From positions 2,044,595 through 2,108,594 of the forward strand of contig NZ_CP009211.1 in assembly GCF_000739455.1 (NCBI RefSeq): a stretch of 64,000 nt of DNA, in the 5' to 3' direction. The stretch is from Corynebacterium imitans. Its GTDB lineage: Bacteria > Actinomycetota > Actinomycetes > Mycobacteriales > Mycobacteriaceae. Shown piece after piece: positions 11,445 to 18,933 of this stretch (position 1 is its first letter; each line of letters starts with the position of its first letter). Below the pieces are notes generated by a model. That model was given only the letters and a program-made list of their open reading frames with translations, searched no databases and was not told the origin of the DNA. Made by a program: the position numbers and the translations under genes.

Positions 11445-12590
11445 TTACGGGACCTGTCCAGTGCGCAGCTCTTCGCTCAGCCAGCCCTCAATACAGTCAT
11501 TGTGCTGTCCAAGCGTCGGTGCTGGATTCGGCGCTTCCATCCCGTCCAGCTTGAGCGGCGTAGCAAGGGTGCGAAACCCGTCTGTCTCTTCTGCGATCAC
11601 ACCGCGCTCCTTGGCGAAGGGGCTGCGCAATGCCTCATCCAGTTCGTAGACCCGCGCGGTAGGTACTCCATACTCCTCGAACAATGCGATGGTTTCTGAT
11701 CGGGTTTTTGTACTCAGGGCTTCTTCAATCAGCTCGCGCAACGCAACCCTGTTTTCGGAACGAGCAACTGGTTCGGCAAAGCGGTGGTCAGTGGCCAGCT
11801 CCGGCATCCCTAAAGCTGTAGCGAGCCGTTCAAACAGTCGATTCGTCGTAATCGCAATGACTACGTCGCCGTCTTTGGTGGCGTAGGTCGAGAAGGGGGC
11901 AGAAAGGCCGTGATCGTTGCCGATGCGGGTGGGCGGCGACTCGTCGTAAAGCGCGCGCATGCCCACAGATTCCATGACGGAGATCAGCGAGTCATACATG
12001 GCGAGGTCAAGATGCTGCCCCTTTCCAGAGGACTCTCGCTGGTAAAGCGCAGAAATTGTGCCGAGGGCAGCGTAGAGGCCCGGGATGATGTCACCGAGGG
12101 AGACCCCTACTCGCGTGGGCTTGCTGTTCGGCCACCCGGTGATAGACATCAGTCCACTCATCGCCTGCGCAACTAGGTCATACGCCGGTTCCTTTGCAAG
12201 CGAACCCGTTTGCCCGAAGCCGGAAATACTGGTGATCACGAGGCGCGGATTAACTTTGAGCAACTCCGCCGGTGCGAGGCCGAGCTTTTCCAGCACACCG
12301 GGACGAAAATTCTCGACGACGACATCAGCGCGCCGTACGAGATCCCGGAGGACTTCCTTATCGTCTTCATTCTTGAAGTCCAACGTAATACCCAATTTGG
12401 AGCGATTAAATAGGCGGTAGTACGCAGACTTGCCCTCAACAAACGGTCCGAATTGACGTGAATCATCACCCCACGGGGACTCAACCTTGATGACTTCCGC
12501 ACCAAGATCAGCCAAGATCATCGAGCAGAATGGCCCTGCGAGCACCCGAGAAAGATCAAGAACACGGATACCAGAAAGTGGTGCGTTCAT
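11445..12590 (-). CDS. CaiB/BaiF-type (class III) CoA-transferase
   Basis: A 381-aa member of the class III CoA-transferases, which move CoA between carboxylic acids. The N-terminal signature is complete (GIRVLDLSRVLAGPFCSMILADLGAEVIKVE), as is the ENFRPGVLEKLGL motif. The predicted catalytic aspartate is in LAMYDSL (about residue 200). It lies 13 nt downstream of the acyl-CoA dehydrogenase gene and 12 nt upstream of yjiH paralogue 1, so the three form one operon inside the hut island. Family members of this kind pair with acyl-CoA dehydrogenases in carnitine (CaiAB) and glutarate metabolism. The acid used is not known; an imidazole acid or glutarate are the main candidates. Confidence 0.85.
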   Translation of the reverse strand: MNAPLSGIRVLDLSRVLAGPFCSMILADLGAEVIKVESPWGDDSRQFGPFVEGKSAYYRLFNRSKLGITLDFKNEDDKEVLRDLVRRADVVVENFRPGVLEKLGLAPAELLKVNPRLVITSISGFGQTGSLAKEPAYDLVAQAMSGLMSITGWPNSKPTRVGVSLGDIIPGLYAALGTISALYQRESSGKGQHLDLAMYDSLISVMESVGMRALYDESPPTRIGNDHGLSAPFSTYATKDGDVVIAITTNRLFERLATALGMPELATDHRFAEPVARSENRVALRELIEEALSTKTRSETIALFEEYGVPTARVYELDEALRSPFAKERGVIAEETDGFRTLATPLKLDGMEAPNPAPTLGQHNDCIEGWLSEELRTGQVP

Positions 12591-12603
12591 GTTTTACACT
12601 CCC

Positions 12604-13770
12604 CTAAACAAATGCGGATTCACCGGTGATCGAGCGGCCAACGATGAGCTGGTTGATGTCGTAGGTTCCCTCATAGGAGTAGATAGCCTCGGCATCGTTG
12701 AAGATCTTCGCCATGCGATAGTCGGAGATAAGACCGTTGCCGCCCATAATTTCGCGGCCAAGCGCCACAGTCTCGCGCATCAGCTTGGACGTGAATGCTT
12801 TCGCTAGCGCGGACTGTTCGTTGTTTGCCGACCCTCGCTCTTCCATGCGCGCCAGCTGGGCCATCATGGACTCGCTCGCGACCAAGTTGCCCTGCATCGT
12901 GGCAAGCTTGTCCTGGTTGAGCTGGAATGAAGAGATCTTCCTGCCAAACTGCATACGCTCGTCCGCGTAGCCAAGAGCGACATCGAGCGCGCCCATTTGC
13001 GTACCGACGGCCTGCCATCCCACCGTAGAGCGTGCGCTCTTAAACACTTTGTTGATGTCCTTGAAGGAATTTGCCCCCTCCAGCTTGTCGCTATCTGGCA
13101 CGAACACGTTGTCAAGGGTGATGTCGGCGTTCTGCACTGCACGAATAGCAATGCGGTTTTCCATCAAGGTCGCCTTGTAGCCTTCAGCCGAGGTATCCAC
13201 GATGAAGCCCTTCACCTGCTCATCCTCAGGGTCGCGGGCATATACCGCGACGTAGTCGGAGAAGGTAGCGTTCCCAATCCAACGTTTTGCGCCGTTCAGG
13301 ATCCACCCGCCATCAACCTTCTTGGCAGTGGTTCGCATGCCTTGAGCGACATCGGAGCCTGCCTCCGGCTCGGTGATTGCCAGCACACCCGTCTTGCGCA
13401 CGGCATACAAGTCGTCGAGCCAGCGTTCTTTCTGCTCCTCGGAGCCTAGGAGCTCAATGCTTCCCGTGAACAGTCCATCTTGCCCCGAGAAAAATGTGCC
13501 GACCGAACCGTCGGCGCGATGAATCTCCGCTGCTACTAGACCAGCGAGCAGCCGGGAGCGACCTTGGCCACGCACCAGGCTGATGATGTTGAGCTCCCCA
13601 ATCGACGGGAGCAACTCATGGGGAAATTCTGAGCGGTTCCAGTAGTCCACTGCAATCGGGAGCACTTTCTCCTGCGTCCACTCGCGGACGCGGTAGAGAA
13701 TCTCCTTCTCTTCTGCAGGGAGTTCGCTTTCGAAGTCGTAGAAGTCACCATTCGGGTAACGGCCAGCCAT
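12604..13770 (-). CDS. Acyl-CoA dehydrogenase, glutaryl-CoA-dehydrogenase-like
   Basis: A 388-aa FAD flavoprotein that desaturates an acyl-CoA. The FAD/substrate motif LAITEPEAGSDVAQGMRT, the WIGNATFSDY region, YADERMQFGRKISSFQL, and the C-terminal catalytic glutamate in YSYEGTYDINQ (about Glu367) are all present. The C-terminal glutamate and the GRSITG end resemble glutaryl-CoA dehydrogenase. However, aligned by eye, the residues that hold the gamma-carboxylate of glutaryl-CoA in the human enzyme (Glu87, Arg94, Ser95) are His84, Gly91 and Thr92 here, so a different substrate is likely. GGAGG six bases before the ATG sets the start. It is the first gene of the operon with the CoA-transferase and YjiH. 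Confidence 0.88.
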   Translation of the reverse strand: MAGRYPNGDFYDFESELPAEEKEILYRVREWTQEKVLPIAVDYWNRSEFPHELLPSIGELNIISLVRGQGRSRLLAGLVAAEIHRADGSVGTFFSGQDGLFTGSIELLGSEEQKERWLDDLYAVRKTGVLAITEPEAGSDVAQGMRTTAKKVDGGWILNGAKRWIGNATFSDYVAVYARDPEDEQVKGFIVDTSAEGYKATLMENRIAIRAVQNADITLDNVFVPDSDKLEGANSFKDINKVFKSARSTVGWQAVGTQMGALDVALGYADERMQFGRKISSFQLNQDKLATMQGNLVASESMMAQLARMEERGSANNEQSALAKAFTSKLMRETVALGREIMGGNGLISDYRMAKIFNDAEAIYSYEGTYDINQLIVGRSITGESAFV

Positions 13771-13816
13771 TGTGAGCCTCCAATCACATTCCTTGCTGAA
13801 CTATGGTGTAGGTAAC

Positions 13817-13844
13817 AGCCTAAGAAGTATTGCGTGGCTCACAA
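13817..13844 (-). promoter_or_regulatory. Candidate promoter of the acyl-CoA dehydrogenase operon
   Basis: On the minus strand TTGTGA (-35, 13839-13844), a 16-bp spacer and TAGGCT (-10, 13817-13822) lie between the operator and the gene. Confidence 0.4.
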
Positions 13845-13862
13845 TGGCGGAAATCAGCTATA

Positions 13863-13880
13863 TGTCTGGGATACGAGACA
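13863..13880. promoter_or_regulatory. HutR-type operator upstream of the CoA module
   Basis: The palindrome TGTCTGGGATACGAGACA is a second copy of the site at 10007-10024 and lies exactly 18 bp upstream of the proposed -35 of the acyl-CoA dehydrogenase operon. It lies in the gap after the hutH stop. The conserved position relative to the promoter suggests a common activator, most simply HutR. Confidence 0.55.
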
Positions 13881-13942
13881 GAGCTTTCCCTTGCTGATAT
13901 AGCCAGCCCACGTCAGCGACTTCGCCCGAAGTGCCGTGCCCA

Positions 13943-15490
13943 CTACCGCAGTTCACCCACTGCGGCCTCCACCGCAGCAACAATGTCTCCGCCTTTAACC
14001 AGCTCAACGGAAGAAGCAATCTCCGGGGCGAGGAAGCGATCAGTCGCCGGGCCATCAACGCGCTGACGAAGCGCGCCTAGCGCGGCAGCCGTTCCACTGG
14101 CGGGCGCTCCGGTACGCATGTCGATGGCGCGGGCAGCAGTGAGCATCTCAATCGCAAGCACCCGCTGCAGCCCATCCACACTGCGACGCAGCTTTCGACC
14201 AGCCGCCCACCCCATGGACACATGGTCCTCCTGCATTGCAGACGATGGGATCGAATCAGCAGACGCGGGTGCCGCGTTTCGCTTCAGCTCGCTGACGATG
14301 CCAGCCTGCGTGTACTGGGCAATCATATGCCCAGAATCCACCCCCGGATCGCTCGCCAAAAACGCGTTGAGCCCCCGGTTACGGGCGGGGTCAAGAAAGC
14401 GATCAGAGCGGCGTTCGCTTATCGACGCCAGGTCCGCGACCACAATGGCCAAAAAATCAAGCGCATAGGCCACCGGCGCCCCATGGAAATTTCCATTGGA
14501 CGATACTCGACCATCCTTCGCCACCACCGGATTGTCAATCGCGGAAGCAAGTTCACGCTCGGCCACAGTGGTGACATGCTCAAGCGTATCGCGCAAACCG
14601 CCTGCCACCTGCGGGCTACAGCGGACTGAGTACGCATCCTGCACGCGCGTGGATTTGAACTCCTCGTGCGCGGATTCGAGAATCTGCGAGCCTGCGGCAA
14701 CGGTGCGAATGTTGTATGCAGCGTCAGCTTGCCCCGGGTGAGGACGGAGCTCTTGGAGGTCCTCATCAAACACAGCGAGTGTTCCGGCGAGTCCTTCTAC
14801 CGCCATGGCGGTGGCGATGTCTGATACTTTGGCAGCCTCGCGCAAATCCGTGATCGCCAAACAGAGCATGCCAAGCATCCCGTCCGTTCCGTTAATGAGT
14901 GCCAGGCCTTCCTTCTCCCGCAGGCGGAGCGGCTCGATCCCGGCAGCAGCGAGTGCTTCGCTCGCCTCGATCGCCTCACCTCCGCGGACCCGTACTTCCC
15001 CCTCGCCCAGTAGAGCAAGCGCACAGTGTGCCAGAGGTGCCAAGTCGCCTGAGCAACCGAGCGATCCGTATTCACGCACGACCGGCGTAATCCCTGCATT
15101 GAGCGCAGCCGCATAGGTTTCCGCAACAACCGGTCGCACCCCGGTGCGTCCTGTACACAGAGTAGACAGACGCAACAGCATCATCGCGCGGACGACTTCT
15201 TCTTCAACTTCGGGGCCAGAGCCAGCGGCATGAGAGCGAACAAGGGAAACTTGCAGTTGTTCGCGTCGGTCTTCGGGGATATGACGCGTCGCCAAGGCAC
15301 CAAAACCAGTGGACACACCATAAACCGGGGTCGGGTCAGCAGCGAGCTCCTCAATCCTGGTCCGCGTTCTGCCTATCTCCTCCACTGCATCCGCATCAAT
15401 AACGACCTCTGCACCGTAACGTGCTACGGCGACCACCTCCTCAATAGAAAGGGGGCCGATTCCAACTGAAACTTTTTGCACTGAAGTCAT
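13943..15490 (-). CDS. hutH: Histidine ammonia-lyase (HutH)
   Basis: It deaminates L-histidine to urocanate, the entry step of the pathway. The enzyme is 515 aa, normal for the family. The prosthetic MIO group forms autocatalytically from a tripeptide, here Cys146-Ser147-Gly148 in GSLGCSGDLAPL; most enzymes have Ala-Ser-Gly, although the Cys variant is to my recollection common in actinobacteria. YGVSTGFG near residue 57 carries the catalytic Tyr, and the QEDHVSMGWAA segment lies near the C-terminus. There is no Shine-Dalgarno: TAGTAT lies seven bases before the ATG, so a leaderless mRNA is expected. It lies 32 nt downstream of hutR. Confidence 0.97.
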   Translation of the reverse strand: MTSVQKVSVGIGPLSIEEVVAVARYGAEVVIDADAVEEIGRTRTRIEELAADPTPVYGVSTGFGALATRHIPEDRREQLQVSLVRSHAAGSGPEVEEEVVRAMMLLRLSTLCTGRTGVRPVVAETYAAALNAGITPVVREYGSLGCSGDLAPLAHCALALLGEGEVRVRGGEAIEASEALAAAGIEPLRLREKEGLALINGTDGMLGMLCLAITDLREAAKVSDIATAMAVEGLAGTLAVFDEDLQELRPHPGQADAAYNIRTVAAGSQILESAHEEFKSTRVQDAYSVRCSPQVAGGLRDTLEHVTTVAERELASAIDNPVVAKDGRVSSNGNFHGAPVAYALDFLAIVVADLASISERRSDRFLDPARNRGLNAFLASDPGVDSGHMIAQYTQAGIVSELKRNAAPASADSIPSSAMQEDHVSMGWAAGRKLRRSVDGLQRVLAIEMLTAARAIDMRTGAPASGTAAALGALRQRVDGPATDRFLAPEIASSVELVKGGDIVAAVEAAVGELR

Positions 15491-15497
15491 GTGCGCA

Positions 15498-15527
15498 ATA
15501 CTAGATCAGCGTTGTGGTCCATGTCAT
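15498..15527 (-). promoter_or_regulatory. hutH promoter (leaderless)
   Basis: On the minus strand ATGACA (-35, 15522-15527), an 18-bp spacer and TAGTAT (-10, 15498-15503) lead to transcription starting at or next to the hutH ATG at 15490. The -35 overlaps the hutR stop codon. No copy of the 18-bp operator is found here. Confidence 0.55.
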
Positions 15528-16258
15528 AACTCGCCGAAAAAGTGTGCTTGTAGGCGCGCAGCCGCATGCCGTAGTTCTAACGCAAGCTGCTCTGCATTCG
15601 CAGTACCTACAGAAAATGTGACCGCAAGCGCTGCGGCCGGTCGCTCCAGGTGATCAAGTACCGCCACCGCAACAGACTCCTGCCCTCGGGATACTTCTTC
15701 ACGCTCGCTAGCCCACCCTTGGCGTCGATAAGCAGCAAGTTCTTCTTTGTAGTCTCGAAAGCGGAGTCGCTCACCCGAAGAATTGAAGACAGCTCGTAGC
15801 TCTGTCTCTGGCAAATGCGCCAACATGATTCGGCCCGAGGCGGTAGACAGCGCGGACAAGCGGACCCCTACTTCAGTCACCAGGGATACGGCGCCCGGCG
15901 AACGAACTTCGTGCAAATACACGATTTCCGAGCCAGCAAGACGCGACAAGTGAGACGAGCCACCAGCGATCGCCGCGATCCGTTCGAGCGGACTCGTCGC
16001 GAGCCGCACCAATGGCTGCTGTGTGGTGTACGCCTGCGCCATACGGTAAGACGCCAACCCCAGCCCGTACGTACCAGCCGATTCTAAGCGCACGACAAAA
16101 CCAGAATCCTCCAACTCACGCAACAAGTGGTAGGTGGTCGAACGCGGCAGGTCAAGCTCCCGCTGGATGCGTGACGCGGAGATTGGAATATCAGTAGCAG
16201 ACAGCAAAGCGAGAATGCGCAGAACGTTATGCGCAGCTGGGACTTGTCGTTTTTTCAT
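15524..16258 (-). CDS. hutR: IclR-family transcriptional regulator (HutR)
   Basis: A 244-aa IclR-type regulator. The N-terminal winged helix-turn-helix (ISASRIQRELDLPRSTTYHLLRELEDSGFV, about residues 27-56) is followed by the effector-binding domain (GGSSHLSRLAGSEIVYLHEVRSPG, then SASGRIMLAHLPE-type sequence and a final AVTFSVGTANAEQL). Placement between hutH and divergent hutG, as in the hut cluster of C. resistens where HutR is an IclR-type regulator, identifies it. The effector is probably histidine or urocanate (inference). Two ATGs are adjacent; CATACT lies seven bases before the second (16258), suggesting a leaderless start there. Confidence 0.88.
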   Translation of the reverse strand: MKKRQVPAAHNVLRILALLSATDIPISASRIQRELDLPRSTTYHLLRELEDSGFVVRLESAGTYGLGLASYRMAQAYTTQQPLVRLATSPLERIAAIAGGSSHLSRLAGSEIVYLHEVRSPGAVSLVTEVGVRLSALSTASGRIMLAHLPETELRAVFNSSGERLRFRDYKEELAAYRRQGWASEREEVSRGQESVAVAVLDHLERPAAALAVTFSVGTANAEQLALELRHAAARLQAHFFGEL

Positions 16259-16265
16259 CATGCCC

Positions 16266-16286
16266 AGTATGCATCGACGCTAGGCT
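16266..16286. promoter_or_regulatory. Divergent leaderless promoters of hutR and hutG
   Basis: Only 36 bp separate the two start codons. CATACT on the minus strand (16266-16271) is seven bases before the hutR ATG at 16258. TAGGCT on the plus strand (16281-16286) is eight bases before the hutG ATG at 16295. The two core promoters interlock, so binding of one polymerase must influence the other. No ribosome-binding site is seen for either gene. Confidence 0.5.
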
Positions 16287-16294
16287 TGGGACGC

Positions 16295-17245
16295 ATGAAC
16301 ACTGTAACCGCTCCTCTGTTCTCCCCTGCCCCCGCTTGGACCGGACGCGACGACGGTCCTGGACCCGAGCACGCACGATGGCATAGCGTCGTTGAGACCT
16401 CTACACAGCCTTCGGCTGGCGCCGTGCACCTCATCGGGTTCGCCTCCGATGAGGGCGTTGAGCGGAATGGGGGCCGTCAAGGCGCAGCCGAAGGCCCCGC
16501 GGCCCTTCGAAGCGCACTCGGATCTCTCGCCGTCCACCAACAGTGCCAACTCATCGACGTCGGCACCGTCACCACTCAGCAAAACGACCTCGAAGTCGCC
16601 CAACGCGAACTCTCGGACCACGTACGCGAGCTGGTTAGCGCGCAAGGCGACGCAGGCATGACGGTGGTACTTGGCGGCGGACACGAAACATCGTTCGCCA
16701 CGCACCGCGGCGCTTATGAAGCGATCGGGCCGATGCAGGTACTCAATTTCGACGCACACTTTGATCTCCGCGCCGCGGATCGGCCAACCTCTGGCACTCC
16801 ATTCCGGCAAATCGCGGACCTCGTAGGAAGCGATTTTGACTACTCAGTGTTCGGTATCTCCCGCCCGAACAACACGTCGACGCTTTTTGATACCGCTGAC
16901 CAGCTTGGGGTCAACACCGTGTTAGACACTGAGCTCGCGGAACTGAGCATCCGCGAAGCCATCGAACGCGCGCTCACGGCCGTGAGCGGGAACCGCCCGA
17001 TTCATTTATCCATTGACTTGGATGTTTTACCCGCCGCAGTCGCTCCAGGTGTTTCTGCCCCCGCATCCTTTGGGGTGGAGTTCGCCGCACTTCGCGCTAT
17101 GGTCTCTGCTGTCGCCGCTACCGGCCGGGTGGCACTTTTGGATGTAGTCGAGCTCAACCCTGCTTTCGATGTGGATAACCGCACCGCTAAAGCCGCAGCG
17201 CGGCTTATTAACGATGCGGTTATGGCGGCTAAAACGTCCCGCTAA
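16295..17245 (+). CDS. hutG: Formimidoylglutamase (HutG)
   Basis: An arginase-fold binuclear Mn enzyme (316 aa) that hydrolyses N-formimino-L-glutamate to glutamate and formamide, the last step of the pathway. Metal ligands are seen in GGGHETSF (His), NFDAHFDLR (Asp-x-His-x-Asp) and SIDLDVLPAAVAPG (Asp-x-Asp). The frame is open from 16229, but that would run through hutR's start; the ATG at 16295 gives the family N-terminus and a leaderless -10. No formiminoglutamate deiminase (HutF) is present, so the route is the direct one. Confidence 0.94.
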   Translation: MNTVTAPLFSPAPAWTGRDDGPGPEHARWHSVVETSTQPSAGAVHLIGFASDEGVERNGGRQGAAEGPAALRSALGSLAVHQQCQLIDVGTVTTQQNDLEVAQRELSDHVRELVSAQGDAGMTVVLGGGHETSFATHRGAYEAIGPMQVLNFDAHFDLRAADRPTSGTPFRQIADLVGSDFDYSVFGISRPNNTSTLFDTADQLGVNTVLDTELAELSIREAIERALTAVSGNRPIHLSIDLDVLPAAVAPGVSAPASFGVEFAALRAMVSAVAATGRVALLDVVELNPAFDVDNRTAKAAARLINDAVMAAKTSR

Positions 17246-17271
17246 AGTCCCCTCGAGTGCAAAGTCGGTGC

Positions 17272-18708
17272 CTAGAAAAGCAGGAGTGCTACAGGCACCG
17301 TAATGAGCACAGTGAGTACGACGCGGATGAACCAGATGATGACCATCTTCACAATGTTGAGGGGAATATCGGTAGCGAGAACCGCAGGCACCATCGCCGA
17401 GAAGAAGAAAATCTGACTCACGGAAACTACTGCGATGGTGAACTTCAACACCATATCCCCGGAACCCGCTACTAGCGTTGCGGGGAGGAACATCTCCGCA
17501 AGACCAGTTGCCAAGGCCCCGGAAGTTGCCCACGGGTCCGGTAGCTGAAGAAGCCACACGACTGGGTAGAACACAATACCCAGCGCTTTAAACACCGGAG
17601 TATAGGTAGCGAGCAAAAGCCCGATCACGCCTACAGACATGATTCCCGGCGTTACCTGTACAGCCATCGTCAGGCCGTCACGGAAGTTCGCCCACAAGAC
17701 TTTGACCAAGGAATCCGCGCGCTCGAGTTCCAGCTTCGCTTCACGCCACGCGGCCTTCATACGGTTGCCAGTAATCTCCTTTTCCGGGTGAGGCTCGGCC
17801 CCCGGGTAATAGTCCTCCGGAATGCGACTGATTGGAGGGATGCGCACGATGATCGCCGTGACGATAAAAGTAATGATGAATGCGACAAGGAAATAGATGT
17901 TCCAGTACTCCATCATGTCCAGCGTTTTCGCCAGAATCACCATAAACGTGGCAGATACAGTGGAGAATCCCGATACAACAATCGCAGCTTCACGGCCGTT
18001 GTAGCTACCGTTCTTGTACATGCGGTCCGTGATCAGCAGACCGAGTGAATACGACCCAAGAAATGAAGCCACCGCGTCGACTGCGGATTTACCCGGGGTT
18101 CGGAATACCGGTCGCATAAAGGGTTGAACCATCAGGCCGATGAATTCCATCAGACCGAAGCCCACAAGTAAGCCGAGAAAAACAGCTCCAACGGGGATAA
18201 GCATCCCGACGGAAATGACGAGTTTATCCAAAACAAACGGCCCAATATCGGGATTAAGTAGCCAGGCCGGCCCCACACCAAATGTGACCATCGCGCACAA
18301 CACAATTGCTACCACCGAAAGGAAAGCAAAAACCATGCGTGCATAGTCTTCTTTCCATCGTCCCGAAACGAACTGGTACACCGTGCCCACGACAATGGCG
18401 AGGAGTGCCAGATACCGAGTGCCCTGGCCGAGAGTTTCCGTGATCCAGGTGACAATGTGGTCGAGAAGAATCGTTGAGCTAGAGCCGTTGATAGAAAACG
18501 GCACGAAGAATGCAAAAAGGCCAATCGCACTGTAGAGAAAGAAGCGCCACACTGCTCTCGGCTGCGGCTCGGCTCCTCGCAGAGCACTTGCATCGTCGTC
18601 CTGCTCGGATTCGCCACCAAGCGGATACGCCGCCACCGGCAAGTCCTTCACCGGCCACGCAGATGAGAATTTACGTCGCGAATGCGGTTGTTCAGAGGCC
18701 CTATCCAT
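17272..18708 (-). CDS. YjiH-family membrane protein, paralogue 2
   Basis: A 478-aa relative of the protein at 10035-11432, with a longer polar N-terminus and the same core (FVLDKLVISVGMLIPVGAVFLGLLVGFGLMEFIG, then RTPGKSAVDAVASFLGSYSLGLLITDRMY). AAAGGA five bases before the ATG at 18708 sets the start. It converges on hutG with 26 nt between the stop codons. Its presence next to hutG and that of its paralogue next to hutU suggest both serve the pathway, perhaps with different substrates. An upstream half-site GAGACA (18817-18822) vaguely resembles the hut operator. Confidence 0.87.
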   Translation of the reverse strand: MDRASEQPHSRRKFSSAWPVKDLPVAAYPLGGESEQDDDASALRGAEPQPRAVWRFFLYSAIGLFAFFVPFSINGSSSTILLDHIVTWITETLGQGTRYLALLAIVVGTVYQFVSGRWKEDYARMVFAFLSVVAIVLCAMVTFGVGPAWLLNPDIGPFVLDKLVISVGMLIPVGAVFLGLLVGFGLMEFIGLMVQPFMRPVFRTPGKSAVDAVASFLGSYSLGLLITDRMYKNGSYNGREAAIVVSGFSTVSATFMVILAKTLDMMEYWNIYFLVAFIITFIVTAIIVRIPPISRIPEDYYPGAEPHPEKEITGNRMKAAWREAKLELERADSLVKVLWANFRDGLTMAVQVTPGIMSVGVIGLLLATYTPVFKALGIVFYPVVWLLQLPDPWATSGALATGLAEMFLPATLVAGSGDMVLKFTIAVVSVSQIFFFSAMVPAVLATDIPLNIVKMVIIWFIRVVLTVLITVPVALLLF

Positions 18709-18884
18709 CGATATCCTTTCAGCTCTTCCTCTAACTGCCTTATGCCTCAATTCCACAATTGGCCAAGCTCACTTTCCGCTCGACCTGTGTCAAATAATTA
18801 TCATTTCATAAATCGTGAGACAAAACACAGGATTCAACTGCGGAATCTTGACCAAAGGAGACGTCGACCTCTGAGCCTCCCGCG

Positions 18885-18913
18885 TACCTGGCCCCCATCG
18901 GGATGGCCAGGTA
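18885..18913. terminator. Hairpin in the gap between the VWA genes and yjiH paralogue 2
   Basis: TACCTGGCC and GGCCAGGTA (18885-18893 with 18905-18913) form a perfect nine-bp stem 20 nt after the stop of the third VWA gene. No T tract follows on either strand. Nothing else of note is seen in 18709-18933 apart from an AT-rich stretch near 18790-18820 that probably holds the yjiH promoter. Confidence 0.45.
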
Positions 18914-18933
18914 AGCAGTAGAGCACACACCCG

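Noticed and set aside
12604..13770. Assignment as true glutaryl-CoA dehydrogenase (gcdH)
   Set aside because: The residues contacting the gamma-carboxylate are replaced; the broad family call is kept instead.
15528..15600. A third copy of the 18-bp hut operator upstream of hutH
   Set aside because: The sequence at the expected distance upstream of the hutH -35 shows no similarity to the palindrome.
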